In this document: in pieces, positions 10,098-19,765 of the stretch | Layout: the number at the start of each line of letters is the position of its first letter | Numbering within the stretch: the stretch's first letter is position 1 | Origin: Apibacter muscae | Lineage (GTDB): Bacteria; Bacteroidota; Bacteroidia; Flavobacteriales; Weeksellaceae | DNA: 64,000 nt | Reading direction: 5' to 3' | Assembly (NCBI RefSeq): GCF_007845635.1 | Contig: NZ_SELG01000033.1 | Location: 62,001-126,000, forward strand | Notes under the pieces: model-generated | Told to the model about the DNA's origin: nothing | What the model saw: the letters and a program-made list of their open reading frames with translations, nothing else | Databases searched by the model: none | Program-made: the position numbers and the translations under genes

Positions 10098-10532
10098 TCA
10101 CCTCATAAAAAATTTATTCTGGATTAATTTTCTTATAACTATTCGATCTATGGGCAAATCAATTCTATGAATATCTATAGTTTTAATAGGTAGCCATAGG
10201 ATACTTTTTATATCTTTATCTACTATTTTAAGAGTTGATAGGTCTTTACATTCAACAAAATAATAAATGGACAATAACTGACTTTTTGGAGTAATTTCTG
10301 ATTTTAAAAAAAAGTCTTGTGTGTAGAAATGTTCTTTAACCTCAATCTTTAAATTCAGTTCTTCCATTAATTCCCTTTCCAAGGTCTCTTGGGTTCCTTC
10401 CCCTAGCTCCAATCCTCCTCCAGGTAATTTAATAATATCTTTTCCTGCAAATTTTTCTTGCAGAAATAGAATATTGCCTTCATTAATCAAAAGAGCGTAA
10501 ACTCTAACATTTATTTTTTCTAAATTTTCCAT
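10098..10532 (-). CDS. NUDIX hydrolase
   Basis: A 144-residue cytoplasmic NUDIX enzyme expected to hydrolyse a nucleoside diphosphate linked to another moiety. The Nudix box (G-x5-E-x7-REUxEExGU) runs from about residue 40 to 62 (GGLELGEGTQETLERELMEE and following), with all acidic metal ligands present. The substrate cannot be told. Its start overlaps the end of mnmD by 13 bases, so the two form an operon with coupled translation. Confidence 0.88.
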   Translation of the reverse strand: MENLEKINVRVYALLINEGNILFLQEKFAGKDIIKLPGGGLELGEGTQETLERELMEELNLKIEVKEHFYTQDFFLKSEITPKSQLLSIYYFVECKDLSTLKIVDKDIKSILWLPIKTIDIHRIDLPIDRIVIRKLIQNKFFMR

Positions 10533-11191
10533 GCGTTTACCATTTCTCGTTTTCCTATAGGCCCAGCTAATTTTTCTACAGAAAACCCTGCTTTTTGCAT
10601 GGCTCGCCTAGCACTTCCCTTACTTGAATAGGTCGTTAGCAATGATTGAGGCGCCATTGTATTAATTATTTGGGTGAATATTTCTTCTTCCCATAGATGG
10701 GGCTGAACTCTAGCACCAAAAGCATCGTAATAAACTAAGTTTATATTATGTATAGGTAATTTATATAAATCAAAAAAATCAGAAGGATATTTAACAATTT
10801 CGAAATTTTCGTGAATTTGTACAATTCTCCCCCACTCACAATGGTGCAGTTGTAAATAATAATCTTTTGCCCTAGAATCATCAATTAATTTCCAGTATTC
10901 CAATTCCAAAAGCTCGTTTATTTCTAAAGGGTATTTTTCTAAGGTGTAATAAGTTATTTTCTTATTATAATTTAAGGCTTTAAACAACGTTAAAAGCGCA
11001 TTAAACCCTGTTCCAAAACCCATTTCTAAGATTGAAATTTTTGATAAATTTATTAGTTCTAATCCATTTTTGATAAATACATGGGAAGCTTCTTGAAGTA
11101 TACCGTGTTGTGAATGATAACTTTCATTCCATTCTGGGATTTGCAATGTTTTTGAACCTTCCTTGGTAGTAACTACTACTCTTTTTAGCAT
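10520..11191 (-). CDS. mnmD: tRNA 5-methylaminomethyl-2-thiouridine methyltransferase, MnmD-type
   Basis: A 223-residue SAM-dependent methyltransferase of the MnmC N-terminal family. MnmD is the stand-alone form: it methylates nm5(s2)U to mnm5(s2)U at the wobble position of certain tRNAs. The SAM-binding motif LEMGFGTGFNALLT lies at about 55-68, and the family motif YYDAFGAR at about 153-160. The C-terminal segment has TYSSKGSARRAMQKAGF. There is no FAD oxidoreductase domain (MnmC C-half), as is usual for MnmD. It is the first gene of a two-gene operon with a NUDIX hydrolase. Confidence 0.88.
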   Translation of the reverse strand: MLKRVVVTTKEGSKTLQIPEWNESYHSQHGILQEASHVFIKNGLELINLSKISILEMGFGTGFNALLTLFKALNYNKKITYYTLEKYPLEINELLELEYWKLIDDSRAKDYYLQLHHCEWGRIVQIHENFEIVKYPSDFFDLYKLPIHNINLVYYDAFGARVQPHLWEEEIFTQIINTMAPQSLLTTYSSKGSARRAMQKAGFSVEKLAGPIGKREMVNAWKI

Positions 11192-11252
11192 ATAACTATA
11201 TTTATATCCTCAAATTTACTATACTTTTTCATGGTTTAGATAATTAATTTAG

Positions 11253-11260
11253 TAATTTTG
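11253..11260 (+). promoter_or_regulatory. Putative -7 element TAATTTTG for ilvE
   Basis: Matches TAnnTTTG and lies 25 bases upstream of the ilvE ATG, in the gap between divergent mnmD and ilvE. Confidence 0.45.
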
Positions 11261-11285
11261 ATAGGAGAAAAAATAAGATTTTAGA

Positions 11286-12335
11286 ATGGAAATAAAAAAA
11301 ACTCAACATTCAAAATTAGATACTATTGATCCTAATAATTCTCCTTTTGGAGTAAATATTTCAGATCATATGCTAATTTGTGAGTATGAAAATGGACAAT
11401 GGGGAAAACCTGTTATTATGCCTTATGGAGGTATGAACTATTCTCCTGCTTTAATGGCTATTCATTATGGACAAGCTATTTTTGAAGGAATGAAGGCATA
11501 TAAGGATAAAAATAACGATGTCTTTTTATTTAGACCTGAAAAAAATTTTGAACGTTTTAATAAATCTGCGGAAAGGCTAGCCATGCCTCCAATTACGAAA
11601 GAAATTTTTTTAGAGGGTTTATATGCGCTTATAGATTTAGATAGAGATTGGGTTCCTACCAAAGATGGAAGCTCATTATACATACGTCCTACTATGTTTG
11701 CTTCTGAAGAAATGTTTTCTGCAAGAATATCAAACAAATATACTTTTGCGATAATGACATCTCCTGCTGATAGTTATTATGATAAGCCTTTAAAAATAAA
11801 AATTGAAAATCATTATACTAGGGCAGTTAGTGGTGGTGTTGGATTTACTAAGTGTGCCGGTAACTACGGTGCATCTTTCTATCCTACACTACTAGCCAAT
11901 CAACAGGGATTTGATCAAATTATATGGACAGATAGCCAAGAACATAAATATTTTGAGGAATCTGGAACTATGAATGTTATGGTTAGAATTGGTGATATTA
12001 TCTACACGCCACCGGTTTCCAATACTATCTTAAATGGTGTTACTCGTGATAGTCTCGTTAATGTCGCTAGACACAATAAAATTGAGGTTAGAGAAGAAAG
12101 AATACCCGTAGATAGCATTGTAAATGCTTATCAACAGGGCACATTAAAAGAAATTTTTGGATGTGGAACTGCTGTAGTTGTAAATAGGTATTCACATGTT
12201 GGCTACAATGATAATATTATGGAGTTACCAACTCTTAAAGACGAAGAAAGTTATGCTGTTTTATTGAAAAAACAATTGGTGGGTATTCAAACCAATGAGT
12301 TGGATGATCCGTTTGGATGGAGAATAAAAATTTAA
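11286..12335 (+). CDS. ilvE: Branched-chain amino acid aminotransferase
   Basis: A 349-residue class IV PLP aminotransferase. It catalyses the last step of leucine, isoleucine and valine synthesis, or the first step of their breakdown. The Schiff-base lysine lies in TKCAGNYGAS (about residue 197), and the substrate-binding region HYGQAIFEGMKAYK is at about 59-72. Length and motifs match the large (group II, BCAT2-like) type common in Bacteroidetes. The terminator downstream and the promoter-like element upstream suggest a single-gene transcript. No other ilv or leu gene lies nearby, so it may serve amino-acid breakdown or branched-chain fatty acid supply. Confidence 0.93.
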   Translation: MEIKKTQHSKLDTIDPNNSPFGVNISDHMLICEYENGQWGKPVIMPYGGMNYSPALMAIHYGQAIFEGMKAYKDKNNDVFLFRPEKNFERFNKSAERLAMPPITKEIFLEGLYALIDLDRDWVPTKDGSSLYIRPTMFASEEMFSARISNKYTFAIMTSPADSYYDKPLKIKIENHYTRAVSGGVGFTKCAGNYGASFYPTLLANQQGFDQIIWTDSQEHKYFEESGTMNVMVRIGDIIYTPPVSNTILNGVTRDSLVNVARHNKIEVREERIPVDSIVNAYQQGTLKEIFGCGTAVVVNRYSHVGYNDNIMELPTLKDEESYAVLLKKQLVGIQTNELDDPFGWRIKI

Positions 12336-12358
12336 TCGTACGTTTTAAATATCCTTCT

Positions 12359-12402
12359 AAAACAAAACTTCTGATTATTTCTATATTCAGAAGTTTTGTT
12401 TT
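12359..12402 (+). terminator. Rho-independent terminator after ilvE
   Basis: Perfect 16-bp inverted repeat: arms 12359-12374 and 12387-12402 with a 12-base loop. The second arm ends in TTTTGTTTT. Confidence 0.8.
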
Positions 12403-12436
12403 AATAAATAAAGATTGTTATTTGTAAAGTTTCAAT

Positions 12437-14095
12437 ATGAGTAAAATAAATAGTAAAAATATTCAATATATATTCTTATTGATTCTTTTAATATTCAACC
12501 TTTTACATGCGTATACCCTGCCTTTAATAGATGATGAGGCTTATTATTGGGTTTGGTCCAATCATTTAGATTTTGGTTATTACGACCATCCGCCTATGGT
12601 TGCAGTATTTATAAAAATTGGTTCATTCTTCTTAAAGAATGAGCTGGGGGTTCGCTTGATCTCTTGCTTTTCAAATATCCTTTTTTATATCATTTGGTTA
12701 AAAATTTTAAATCCTAAAACTATAAATGAAAATTATTTATTCTTAGGTTTATTTGGATCCACGGCTATTTTTAATGGAATGAGTTTTGTGGCTACTCCAG
12801 ACGTACCCTTGCTCTTATTTGGTTCTCTATTTTTATGGAGATGGAAATGTTTTATAAATAAATATAACGCCCTAAATTCAATATTCTTAGGATTATCCAT
12901 GGCTTTAACCATGTATTCTAAATACCATGGAGCTATTTTAATTATTTTTACCCTTCTACCATCAATCCCAATTTTTTATAAAAATAAATGGTTCTATTTC
13001 AGCATTCTATTAGCCTTAATTTTGTATATCCCTCATTTAGTTTGGCAATACAACCATAATTGGGTTTCCATTGAATACCACCTTTTTGGAAGAAATAAAA
13101 AAGAAATTAATGGATTTCCTACTGCGGCATGGCTTTTAGGATTAATGTTAATTGCAAATCCTTTATTATTGTATTTTTATGGTAAAAGCTTATTAAAAAA
13201 ATATGATTCTCTATGGATAAAATCCTTGCAGTGGATTAGCATTGGAACTATTGCATTTTTCTTTTTATTTTCATTTAAAAGAATTATTCAACCTCAATGG
13301 AATTTAATCGTTTACTTAGCTATAATCCCTTTAACTTATTTAAAATATAAATCTTTAAATAATAAGAGAATAATTTTACTTTCATATACATACTTAGCAG
13401 TACTATTTTTACTTAGATTTTTAATTTTATCCCCTTGGGTAATTCATGCTTCACCCATGTATAAATTGAAAGAATTTGTTGTAAAGGCAAATAAATTTAC
13501 CAATGGTATTGCTGTGTTTGAAAGATATCAAAAAGCGGCATTATTTCATTTTTATAACCAGAAACCTTCTATTAGCCTTCAAGTTTATAGGCATAGATCT
13601 TCTCAATACGATCTTTGGAATTCAGAAAATTTAATCCAAGGAAAACCTATAACTTTTTTTGGTTTGGGCAATATTTCAGATAAGTTTATTACTGATGAAA
13701 ACGGTGATAAAGAATATTATAAATTCATACCTTCCTATATTTCTTATCCTGAAATAAAAGTTGAGGTGTCACCTACAATAATACAATCCAAACCCAATCA
13801 AACTTTTGACTTGGAACTTAATTGGAATCATCCCTACAAAACAAGCATTGATCTAAATTCCGTTGCTAATCAAACAATAAAGGTTCTTTTCCTAAGAAAA
13901 AAAAATTTAGAGCCGGTTGTACTTCTTCCTGTTGAGGATAAAATTCGTATTCCCAATAACAAAACTGTTCGTAGTAACTTACGAATTACCATCCCTCAAT
14001 TAGAACCGGGAGAATATTTTATATATATTGTTTTAAACCCTTGTGGCATTTCTGGCAAAATTATTTCTAATGAAATTACGACAAAAATTTATTAA
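12437..14095 (+). CDS. GT39-family (ArnT/PMT-like) membrane glycosyltransferase
   Basis: A 552-residue protein with an N-terminal hydrophobic helix followed by DDEAYYWVW and YDHPPM motifs (about 32-56), the hallmark of PMT_2/ArnT-like GT-C enzymes that use polyprenyl-phosphate sugars. About ten hydrophobic helices span residues 10-345. A C-terminal periplasmic beta-rich domain (about 350-552) probably recognises the acceptor. It likely adds a sugar to lipid A, a glycan or a protein on the periplasmic side of the inner membrane; donor and acceptor are unknown. The lolD-like gene starts 23 bases downstream in the same direction, so co-transcription is plausible. Confidence 0.82.
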   Translation: MSKINSKNIQYIFLLILLIFNLLHAYTLPLIDDEAYYWVWSNHLDFGYYDHPPMVAVFIKIGSFFLKNELGVRLISCFSNILFYIIWLKILNPKTINENYLFLGLFGSTAIFNGMSFVATPDVPLLLFGSLFLWRWKCFINKYNALNSIFLGLSMALTMYSKYHGAILIIFTLLPSIPIFYKNKWFYFSILLALILYIPHLVWQYNHNWVSIEYHLFGRNKKEINGFPTAAWLLGLMLIANPLLLYFYGKSLLKKYDSLWIKSLQWISIGTIAFFFLFSFKRIIQPQWNLIVYLAIIPLTYLKYKSLNNKRIILLSYTYLAVLFLLRFLILSPWVIHASPMYKLKEFVVKANKFTNGIAVFERYQKAALFHFYNQKPSISLQVYRHRSSQYDLWNSENLIQGKPITFFGLGNISDKFITDENGDKEYYKFIPSYISYPEIKVEVSPTIIQSKPNQTFDLELNWNHPYKTSIDLNSVANQTIKVLFLRKKNLEPVVLLPVEDKIRIPNNKTVRSNLRITIPQLEPGEYFIYIVLNPCGISGKIISNEITTKIY

Positions 14096-14118
14096 TTTTT
14101 TTTACTTTTGAAATAACT

Positions 14119-14787
14119 ATGGTTCTAGTTAAAAATATATACAAATCTTTTGGAAATTTAGAAGTTCTTAAAGGTATTTCTCTGCATATAAAAACAGGAG
14201 AAATTGTTTCTATTATTGGAGAATCAGGAGCTGGAAAATCAACCTTATTACAAATTATTGGAACACTAGATAAGCCTACTCATCCTGAAAAGCATCATAG
14301 TTTGCTTGAAATTGATAATCTTCCGGTTACGCAATTTCGAGATAAAGAGTTATCTTTATTTAGAAATCAAAACATTGGTTTTATATTTCAGTTTCATCAA
14401 CTACTTCCGGAATTCACCGCTTTAGAAAATGTTATGTTTCCTGGAATGATTGCCGGAAAAGGGAAAAATGAGCTACAAAAAAAAGCATCTGAATTATTGA
14501 AGTACTTAAATCTTTCCCACAGGTTGGATCATAAACCGAGCGAACTTTCCGGAGGAGAACAACAAAGGGTTTCAGTAGCACGTGCTTTAATGAATGATCC
14601 AAAAGTTATTTTAGCAGATGAGCCTTCGGGTAATTTAGATTCTAAAAATGCAGAAGATCTTCATCAATTGTTTTTACAACTAAGACAAGAGTTCAATCAA
14701 ACCTTTATAATTGTTACACACAATAATCAGTTAGCTGAGATGTCTGATAAATGCCTGGTTATAAAAGATGGTGTTATAGCGGAATAA
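14119..14787 (+). CDS. lolD: ABC transporter ATPase, LolD/MacB type
   Basis: A 222-residue ABC ATPase with Walker [10 protein letters not shown] (about 34-42), Q-loop [12 protein letters not shown] (about 91-102), signature LSGGEQQRV (about 142-150), Walker [10 protein letters not shown] (about 162-170) and the H-loop in IIVTHN. Sequence and size fit the LolD group, which works with LolC/E-type permeases to release lipoproteins from the inner membrane towards the outer membrane. No permease is adjacent, which is usual in Bacteroidetes. A MacB-like exporter ATPase or FtsE relative is the alternative. It converges on the minus-strand envelope operon with a 15-base gap and no clear terminator. 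Confidence 0.8.
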   Translation: MVLVKNIYKSFGNLEVLKGISLHIKTGEIVSIIGESGAGKSTLLQIIGTLDKPTHPEKHHSLLEIDNLPVTQFRDKELSLFRNQNIGFIFQFHQLLPEFTALENVMFPGMIAGKGKNELQKKASELLKYLNLSHRLDHKPSELSGGEQQRVSVARALMNDPKVILADEPSGNLDSKNAEDLHQLFLQLRQEFNQTFIIVTHNNQLAEMSDKCLVIKDGVIAE

Positions 14788-14802
14788 AAATCAAGATATA
14801 AA

Positions 14803-16149
14803 TTAATCTTTATTATTTTCAAATTTAGGATTGTTAACTATTTTTATAAAATCAATTAATGTCTCTAGTGGATATTCGTTATTATTAGAAAAATTAAATT
14901 GCCAATCGCAAGTTATTTTATTATTTGAACTTCGAGCTTTCATTTCTAAATTTTGGAATTTTTGAATGTATTTAGATAATGTGGAATATTCTTTCTCTTT
15001 TTTCATTTTATCAAAATCTATTTTCAGATAGAAAATGATATTGGATGGAACCTGCGGAGCAAATTTCGGTTTTTTCTGTGTGCTAAAAACCAACGCTTCT
15101 TTGGACTTTCCTACATATACTTGGTATAAAGGAAATACTTTTCTATTAACTTCTTCATTGTTTATTATTATCTTCTGTTTGTCTAGGTATTGATATAATT
15201 GATTAGTCTTAGATTTTATTTGAAGTGATAAACCGGGGATTAGGGTTTCTTTAGTTTTAACTATTTCTATCTTTTCAAAATTATCATCAAAATCATAGGT
15301 AATTATGGATTCTTTTTGAATTACTGGTTTTGTTATCTCTAATTGTATTTCATTTTGAAAAGAGGATAGCAAACTATCTGTATTTATTTGATATTTATCT
15401 ATTGTAAAGATTTTATGGGGTATAAAAGATTTCACATCTGCTTGCAACCAAAAGGAAAGTATGTTTTCTTTATTAAAATCTGGACTTACTATTGTAGCTG
15501 GAATTTTTATTTTATTAGTTTCTATCTGGATGGTTCCGCTAATCTTGGTTCCTTCTAAGTTTAGATTTGCTTCATTTTTTCCATCATAAAACACAACTAG
15601 TCCTTTCTTATTAATTATATCTTTAAATTTACTTTCTTCTACAGGTATTATATTTTTGTTATTAATAATTTCCAGCATAATATCTATTACTTTTTCTTCC
15701 TTGTAGGTATAAGCAAATACAGCTGTTGTTTGGTTGTACATGATAGCCCATTTATGGTCTTTATCCATAAATAATTTGGTATGAGAATCTATATCTTTTC
15801 TTTCTAAACCAGGTTCTGTATAGTTCTCAAAAAAGGTGTAATCTTTAATTTTTAAACTTCCGAAAAAGGTAGATTTATCTTTCGCTTCTACATTGTAAAT
15901 AAATATATTGGTAGGAATTTCAACTGCTTTAATTATCTTTTTTATTATGGTTACAGAGTCTAAAGTATTTGGTTGGTTGGTTATTGCTTTTTTTAGGATT
16001 TCGTACGTATCTATTTTAACCAAGGTATGGGCATGGTTATAAATACCTGCTTTATAGGATTGTTTTTCCTGATATTGAAGGTATCCCCATAAGGAGATAC
16101 CCAATAGTAAAATTATAGTTAATATTATGCAATATCCTTTTTTTTTCAT
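14803..16149 (-). CDS. Membrane-anchored hypothetical protein, third gene of an envelope operon
   Basis: A 448-residue protein with one N-terminal membrane anchor (about residues 6-24) and a large, lysine-rich, beta-strand-like extracytoplasmic portion. I recognise no catalytic motif. It begins one base after the stop of the 647-residue gene, and its layout (alternating short strands, phrases such as GLVVFYDGKNEANL) resembles that neighbour's 'VVYFDSSKILNQL' region. This suggests the two are distant relatives or work together. It is the last gene of the three-gene minus-strand operon. Function unknown. Confidence 0.6.
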   Translation of the reverse strand: MKKKGYCIILTIILLLGISLWGYLQYQEKQSYKAGIYNHAHTLVKIDTYEILKKAITNQPNTLDSVTIIKKIIKAVEIPTNIFIYNVEAKDKSTFFGSLKIKDYTFFENYTEPGLERKDIDSHTKLFMDKDHKWAIMYNQTTAVFAYTYKEEKVIDIMLEIINNKNIIPVEESKFKDIINKKGLVVFYDGKNEANLNLEGTKISGTIQIETNKIKIPATIVSPDFNKENILSFWLQADVKSFIPHKIFTIDKYQINTDSLLSSFQNEIQLEITKPVIQKESIITYDFDDNFEKIEIVKTKETLIPGLSLQIKSKTNQLYQYLDKQKIIINNEEVNRKVFPLYQVYVGKSKEALVFSTQKKPKFAPQVPSNIIFYLKIDFDKMKKEKEYSTLSKYIQKFQNLEMKARSSNNKITCDWQFNFSNNNEYPLETLIDFIKIVNNPKFENNKD

Positions 16150-16150
16150 G

Positions 16151-18094
16151 CTAAAAATCTAATAGTATTTCTACCATTTTTAGGAAACTTTTTACTGAAT
16201 TATTATTTTCACCCTTAGTTTCTAAAGTTAATTCTGCATTAATACTGTTGTCTGAAATTCCAGTATATTTAGCTGTAAAAATTCCCATTTCTTTCAAAAA
16301 ATCACTAACTTTTTTATAATCTTTAGCAACATTAAACCCTTCTTCTGATAGTTGATTAAGTATTTTACTTGAATCAAAATATACAACTGAACCATTTTTA
16401 GATAAGAGCTCTTTTTGTTTTTTATTTATTTTAGCTACATAGGTTCCGTTTTTAATATTTAAAATATCATTAGGAGAAGTACCGATAAATATAATTCCAT
16501 CTTTAATCAGTAAATAAAATTTATAGGTTTTATAATCTTTATTTTCAATGGTATAAATTCCATCATCTAAAGATACAATCCCTTTTTTTATTCCATATTT
16601 TAACAAAGATTTTTGAAAGCGAGTATCCTCAGAAGACGCCATAAATAGGAATTCGGGTAAAGTTTCTTTTTTAGTTTTTTCTACTTCTTTAGAATCATAA
16701 GTATCTTCCTCATATTCATAGGTTTTATAAGTACTCTCTCTGGCTGATAAGCCATTTAAAAGGAATAAGGCATCTCCTTTGGCTACTTTGGCAATTGCTT
16801 TTTCATCTAAAATGATATTGAAAAATTCAGTAAATAATTCAGCTTCTTCTTTATCGTCTTTACTAAAAATTAAATTAGCCATCCATTTAGGATATAATTC
16901 CATGTATTTTTCTGTATTTAAAGACAAACTGATGAAACCTGGAACTTTATCTTCATCTATATATTGGTAGAACTTTTTATTCAATTTATAATTATACATT
17001 TGCTTGTACTGCTCTAAATCTTTTTCATTTACTTCAACAGCTGTTTTAAGTAGTACATTCTGATTGTTTAAGTATAATTTTACATTTACACTTTTAGCCC
17101 CTAAAGCTAGTGGTGAACCTGTAAATTCTAAAAATTTTTTAGTATATATGGATAATAGACCATTATTCTCTGGGTACCAACCATAATAATATCTTCTTTT
17201 ATCATATTTATCAGTAAAAAAAGTAATTGCTGCCTCTTTATCTTCTACTTTTCTATAATTGGGATTATCTAAAATAGATGGGGCTGTATTTCTATAATAA
17301 ATTCTGTAGGCATATTCTTTCAGCCATCTTTCATTAACTGATGCTTTTAAACTATCTTGCTTTTCCCTTTCTCTTTCATAAGAATTTTGTCTATTTTCAT
17401 ATTCGCTATCATCATCTTCCGTAGAGGTTTCTGCAACGGTTGTTTCCTCATCGTTTTCAGCAGGATTAGCAATTGTTGCCACCAGATAGTCAGTTACCTC
17501 ATCAGATTCTTCTACTGAGGCAGATTCCATAACATCTGTAGCAGCTAAGGTATCTATCGAATTATAAACATACTCATCTGAATTATTCACCCCATAACGT
17601 GCAACATTAGTAGAATCATCAAAAAAATTATTTTTAAAATCTCCGAAAACAAACACTGCTTTTTCGTTATCCCAAAGTATTAGATTATTGTTTTTATAAA
17701 ATTCTTTTATAGTTCCTTGTTGTTTAATTTTAATATTTTTTCCTTGTTTAGTTTTTAATAGTTCTTCAAATTTATTTGCATCTGATATTGAAAATAATAG
17801 TGCATTGTAGTTTATACTATCGGTTGTTTGATTAAAATAGAAGAAATCGGAAGAAAAGTTTATTCCTAAATCATTAAAATCTTTACCGTTTCTTTTTTTT
17901 CCGAATATTTTATTTAGAATGCTATCTCCTAAATTAGTTTTGCTTAGTTCCTGTAGGGATATATTTTCTAAAAATTTATTCCCTTTTGCATGAATTACTG
18001 CATTTGCATCTTGTGGAATTTTATTAACTAATTGCCCTTGTGCAAAAATACTTATATACAAAAGGGTACAGAGGGTTGATAGTAGTAATTTCAT
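16151..18094 (-). CDS. Secreted hypothetical protein, possibly DUF4836-like
   Basis: A 647-residue protein with a clear Sec signal peptide (about 1-18, cleavage near FAQG). It opens with the phrase KIPQDANAVIHAKG, reminiscent of DUF4836 proteins of Bacteroidetes, whose function is unknown; the match is by eye only. An acidic, Thr/Glu-rich low-complexity stretch (about 185-245) divides two folded parts. It lies between a lipoprotein gene (2-base gap) and a membrane-anchored protein gene (1-base gap), so the three are one operon and probably one envelope-associated complex. No enzymatic motif is seen. Confidence 0.6.
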   Translation of the reverse strand: MKLLLSTLCTLLYISIFAQGQLVNKIPQDANAVIHAKGNKFLENISLQELSKTNLGDSILNKIFGKKRNGKDFNDLGINFSSDFFYFNQTTDSINYNALLFSISDANKFEELLKTKQGKNIKIKQQGTIKEFYKNNNLILWDNEKAVFVFGDFKNNFFDDSTNVARYGVNNSDEYVYNSIDTLAATDVMESASVEESDEVTDYLVATIANPAENDEETTVAETSTEDDDSEYENRQNSYEREREKQDSLKASVNERWLKEYAYRIYYRNTAPSILDNPNYRKVEDKEAAITFFTDKYDKRRYYYGWYPENNGLLSIYTKKFLEFTGSPLALGAKSVNVKLYLNNQNVLLKTAVEVNEKDLEQYKQMYNYKLNKKFYQYIDEDKVPGFISLSLNTEKYMELYPKWMANLIFSKDDKEEAELFTEFFNIILDEKAIAKVAKGDALFLLNGLSARESTYKTYEYEEDTYDSKEVEKTKKETLPEFLFMASSEDTRFQKSLLKYGIKKGIVSLDDGIYTIENKDYKTYKFYLLIKDGIIFIGTSPNDILNIKNGTYVAKINKKQKELLSKNGSVVYFDSSKILNQLSEEGFNVAKDYKKVSDFLKEMGIFTAKYTGISDNSINAELTLETKGENNNSVKSFLKMVEILLDF

Positions 18095-18096
18095 TA

Positions 18097-18783
18097 TTAA
18101 TTTAGTTTTATTTGATTGGATATATTTACTTTGTTGTTTATTAAATCTAAAATTAGACTTTTCTGCATTATCGCTTTTTTACTCTTAGAAATTTTTGCTT
18201 GTGCATTGTTGCTTTTTTCAATGGTAGAGGTGAATCTGTAGATTTGGGTATAAGTTGCATTTTTAAAAACTTCCTTATCTGCTGCTTTCAGTTTATTGTA
18301 AGCTTCTTTATTTCCATTTTTATAATCATAATTGAAGGTTTTACTTGTTTTATTGTAAGAATAAACCGGAGTCTCTTCAACTTTCATTTTATAAGCCGCA
18401 AAAATATCTTTACTAGCTTTATTTAAAACAGATACATCTGAAAAAGAAAAACTTACGGAAACTATATAATTAGTGAAATCTGTAGTCGTTTTTACATTAC
18501 TGATCCCTGCTATATTTTTTAGTTTAGTGGATAAACCATTTATATCTTGTTGAATATCTTTTTTACCGGGAACTTTATATCCATTAATACTATCTAACAA
18601 CATAATGGAGGCTATTTTATTTTTGCTTTGGCTGAGATTAATTGTCATGGTCATCTCCCCACTTCCATCTGCATTCATATCCACCTCTTCTAATATTTCA
18701 AAACATGAAATTAGAAAAGGAGACAGTATAAAAAGAAGAAAAAATTTGCAATTTTTAATGAGAAAAGTTTTATAAAGATCCAT
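18097..18783 (-). CDS. Putative lipoprotein, first gene of the envelope operon
   Basis: From the ATG at 18783 the protein has 228 residues and opens with a lipoprotein signal peptide: a basic start, a hydrophobic core and lipobox FLISC (Cys at about residue 27). An upstream in-frame ATG at 18834 would add 17 residues before this signal and is disfavoured for that reason. The mature part begins FEILEEVDMNADGSGEMTMT, resembling the conserved opening of secreted Bacteroidetes proteins of unknown function. It probably sits in the outer or inner membrane and works with the two downstream gene products. Confidence 0.62.
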   Translation of the reverse strand: MDLYKTFLIKNCKFFLLFILSPFLISCFEILEEVDMNADGSGEMTMTINLSQSKNKIASIMLLDSINGYKVPGKKDIQQDINGLSTKLKNIAGISNVKTTTDFTNYIVSVSFSFSDVSVLNKASKDIFAAYKMKVEETPVYSYNKTSKTFNYDYKNGNKEAYNKLKAADKEVFKNATYTQIYRFTSTIEKSNNAQAKISKSKKAIMQKSLILDLINNKVNISNQIKLN

Positions 18784-19765
18784 AATTATAGCAGTTAGTT
18801 TATAGCCGTTAAATATAAGCATATTTTTATTCATCTTATTTTATCTTTAGCTTAAACTTATTTTTTTATTTATTAGGATTCCCTCTAAATAATTTAAAAT
18901 TTGTAGCAAAATCATCTTTTAAAATATTGAAATTCATTTTTATATAGGCATATTTAATTAGTCAAAAATTAGAATTAAATATAATATTGATGTGGTTGGG
19001 AAATATTATGGTTTTGCTGTTTATATGGGTAAAAGGTAGTATTCCCTATCCTACTCTTCTTAATTTGTAATAAAGGCCTAAACAATGTATAAAAATATTA
19101 TATATCGCTAGAATATGTTTTTAATTCTATTTCACTTAAATTAGAAATATGTTGAGCTACTAAATATAAACGAGGCTCCAATCTTGGTTTTGTTTGCCTT
19201 TGTTTTTATTTATTCATTTTCTTCATATTCTCCCATGCTTCTATAAATAAAGAATGCAAGAGATTTATTTATTTCCTGTTCTGATTACCATTCGGCAACG
19301 AGGCAAATGAAATCAATAAGTAATATATCTAGGTATTCATATATACTCAACAATTTTAATTTCTTGATACAGAATAATATTTTTTAGTTGCATTATAATA
19401 TGGTTATTTTCAAAAAAAAATTCCTTTATTACCAATTATTTTTCAATATATTGGAAATAAAAGATAAATCGTAAGGTAAAAACACACAGAAATAAACTTA
19501 AACCAATAATTATTTGAAATTAATGAAGTCGGTTGAATATTCATGAAGTTTAAAGTGAATAATATAAATTTGAGAAACACGTAAATTAAACCAAGTGATA
19601 TTATGTTTTAAATACCATAATAAATAAAAACAATAGAATATCTAAAATTAAACACCTATAAATTATTCATATATCAAAATAAGTATATTTAGCAATTCCC
19701 TCTAACAAAACTACTGCAAATCATACATTGATTAATTGAAATTCAGAACTTTAGTCTACCAATTT
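18784..19765. other. Gene-free stretch upstream of the lipoprotein operon
   Basis: Nearly 1 kb without a convincing protein gene. Base composition is less extreme than in the 2.9-3.7 kb desert. Short segments such as 19160-19310 look less random and may be eroded coding DNA, but no frame is recognisable. It must hold the promoter of the 18.7-14.8 kb operon. Confidence 0.5.
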
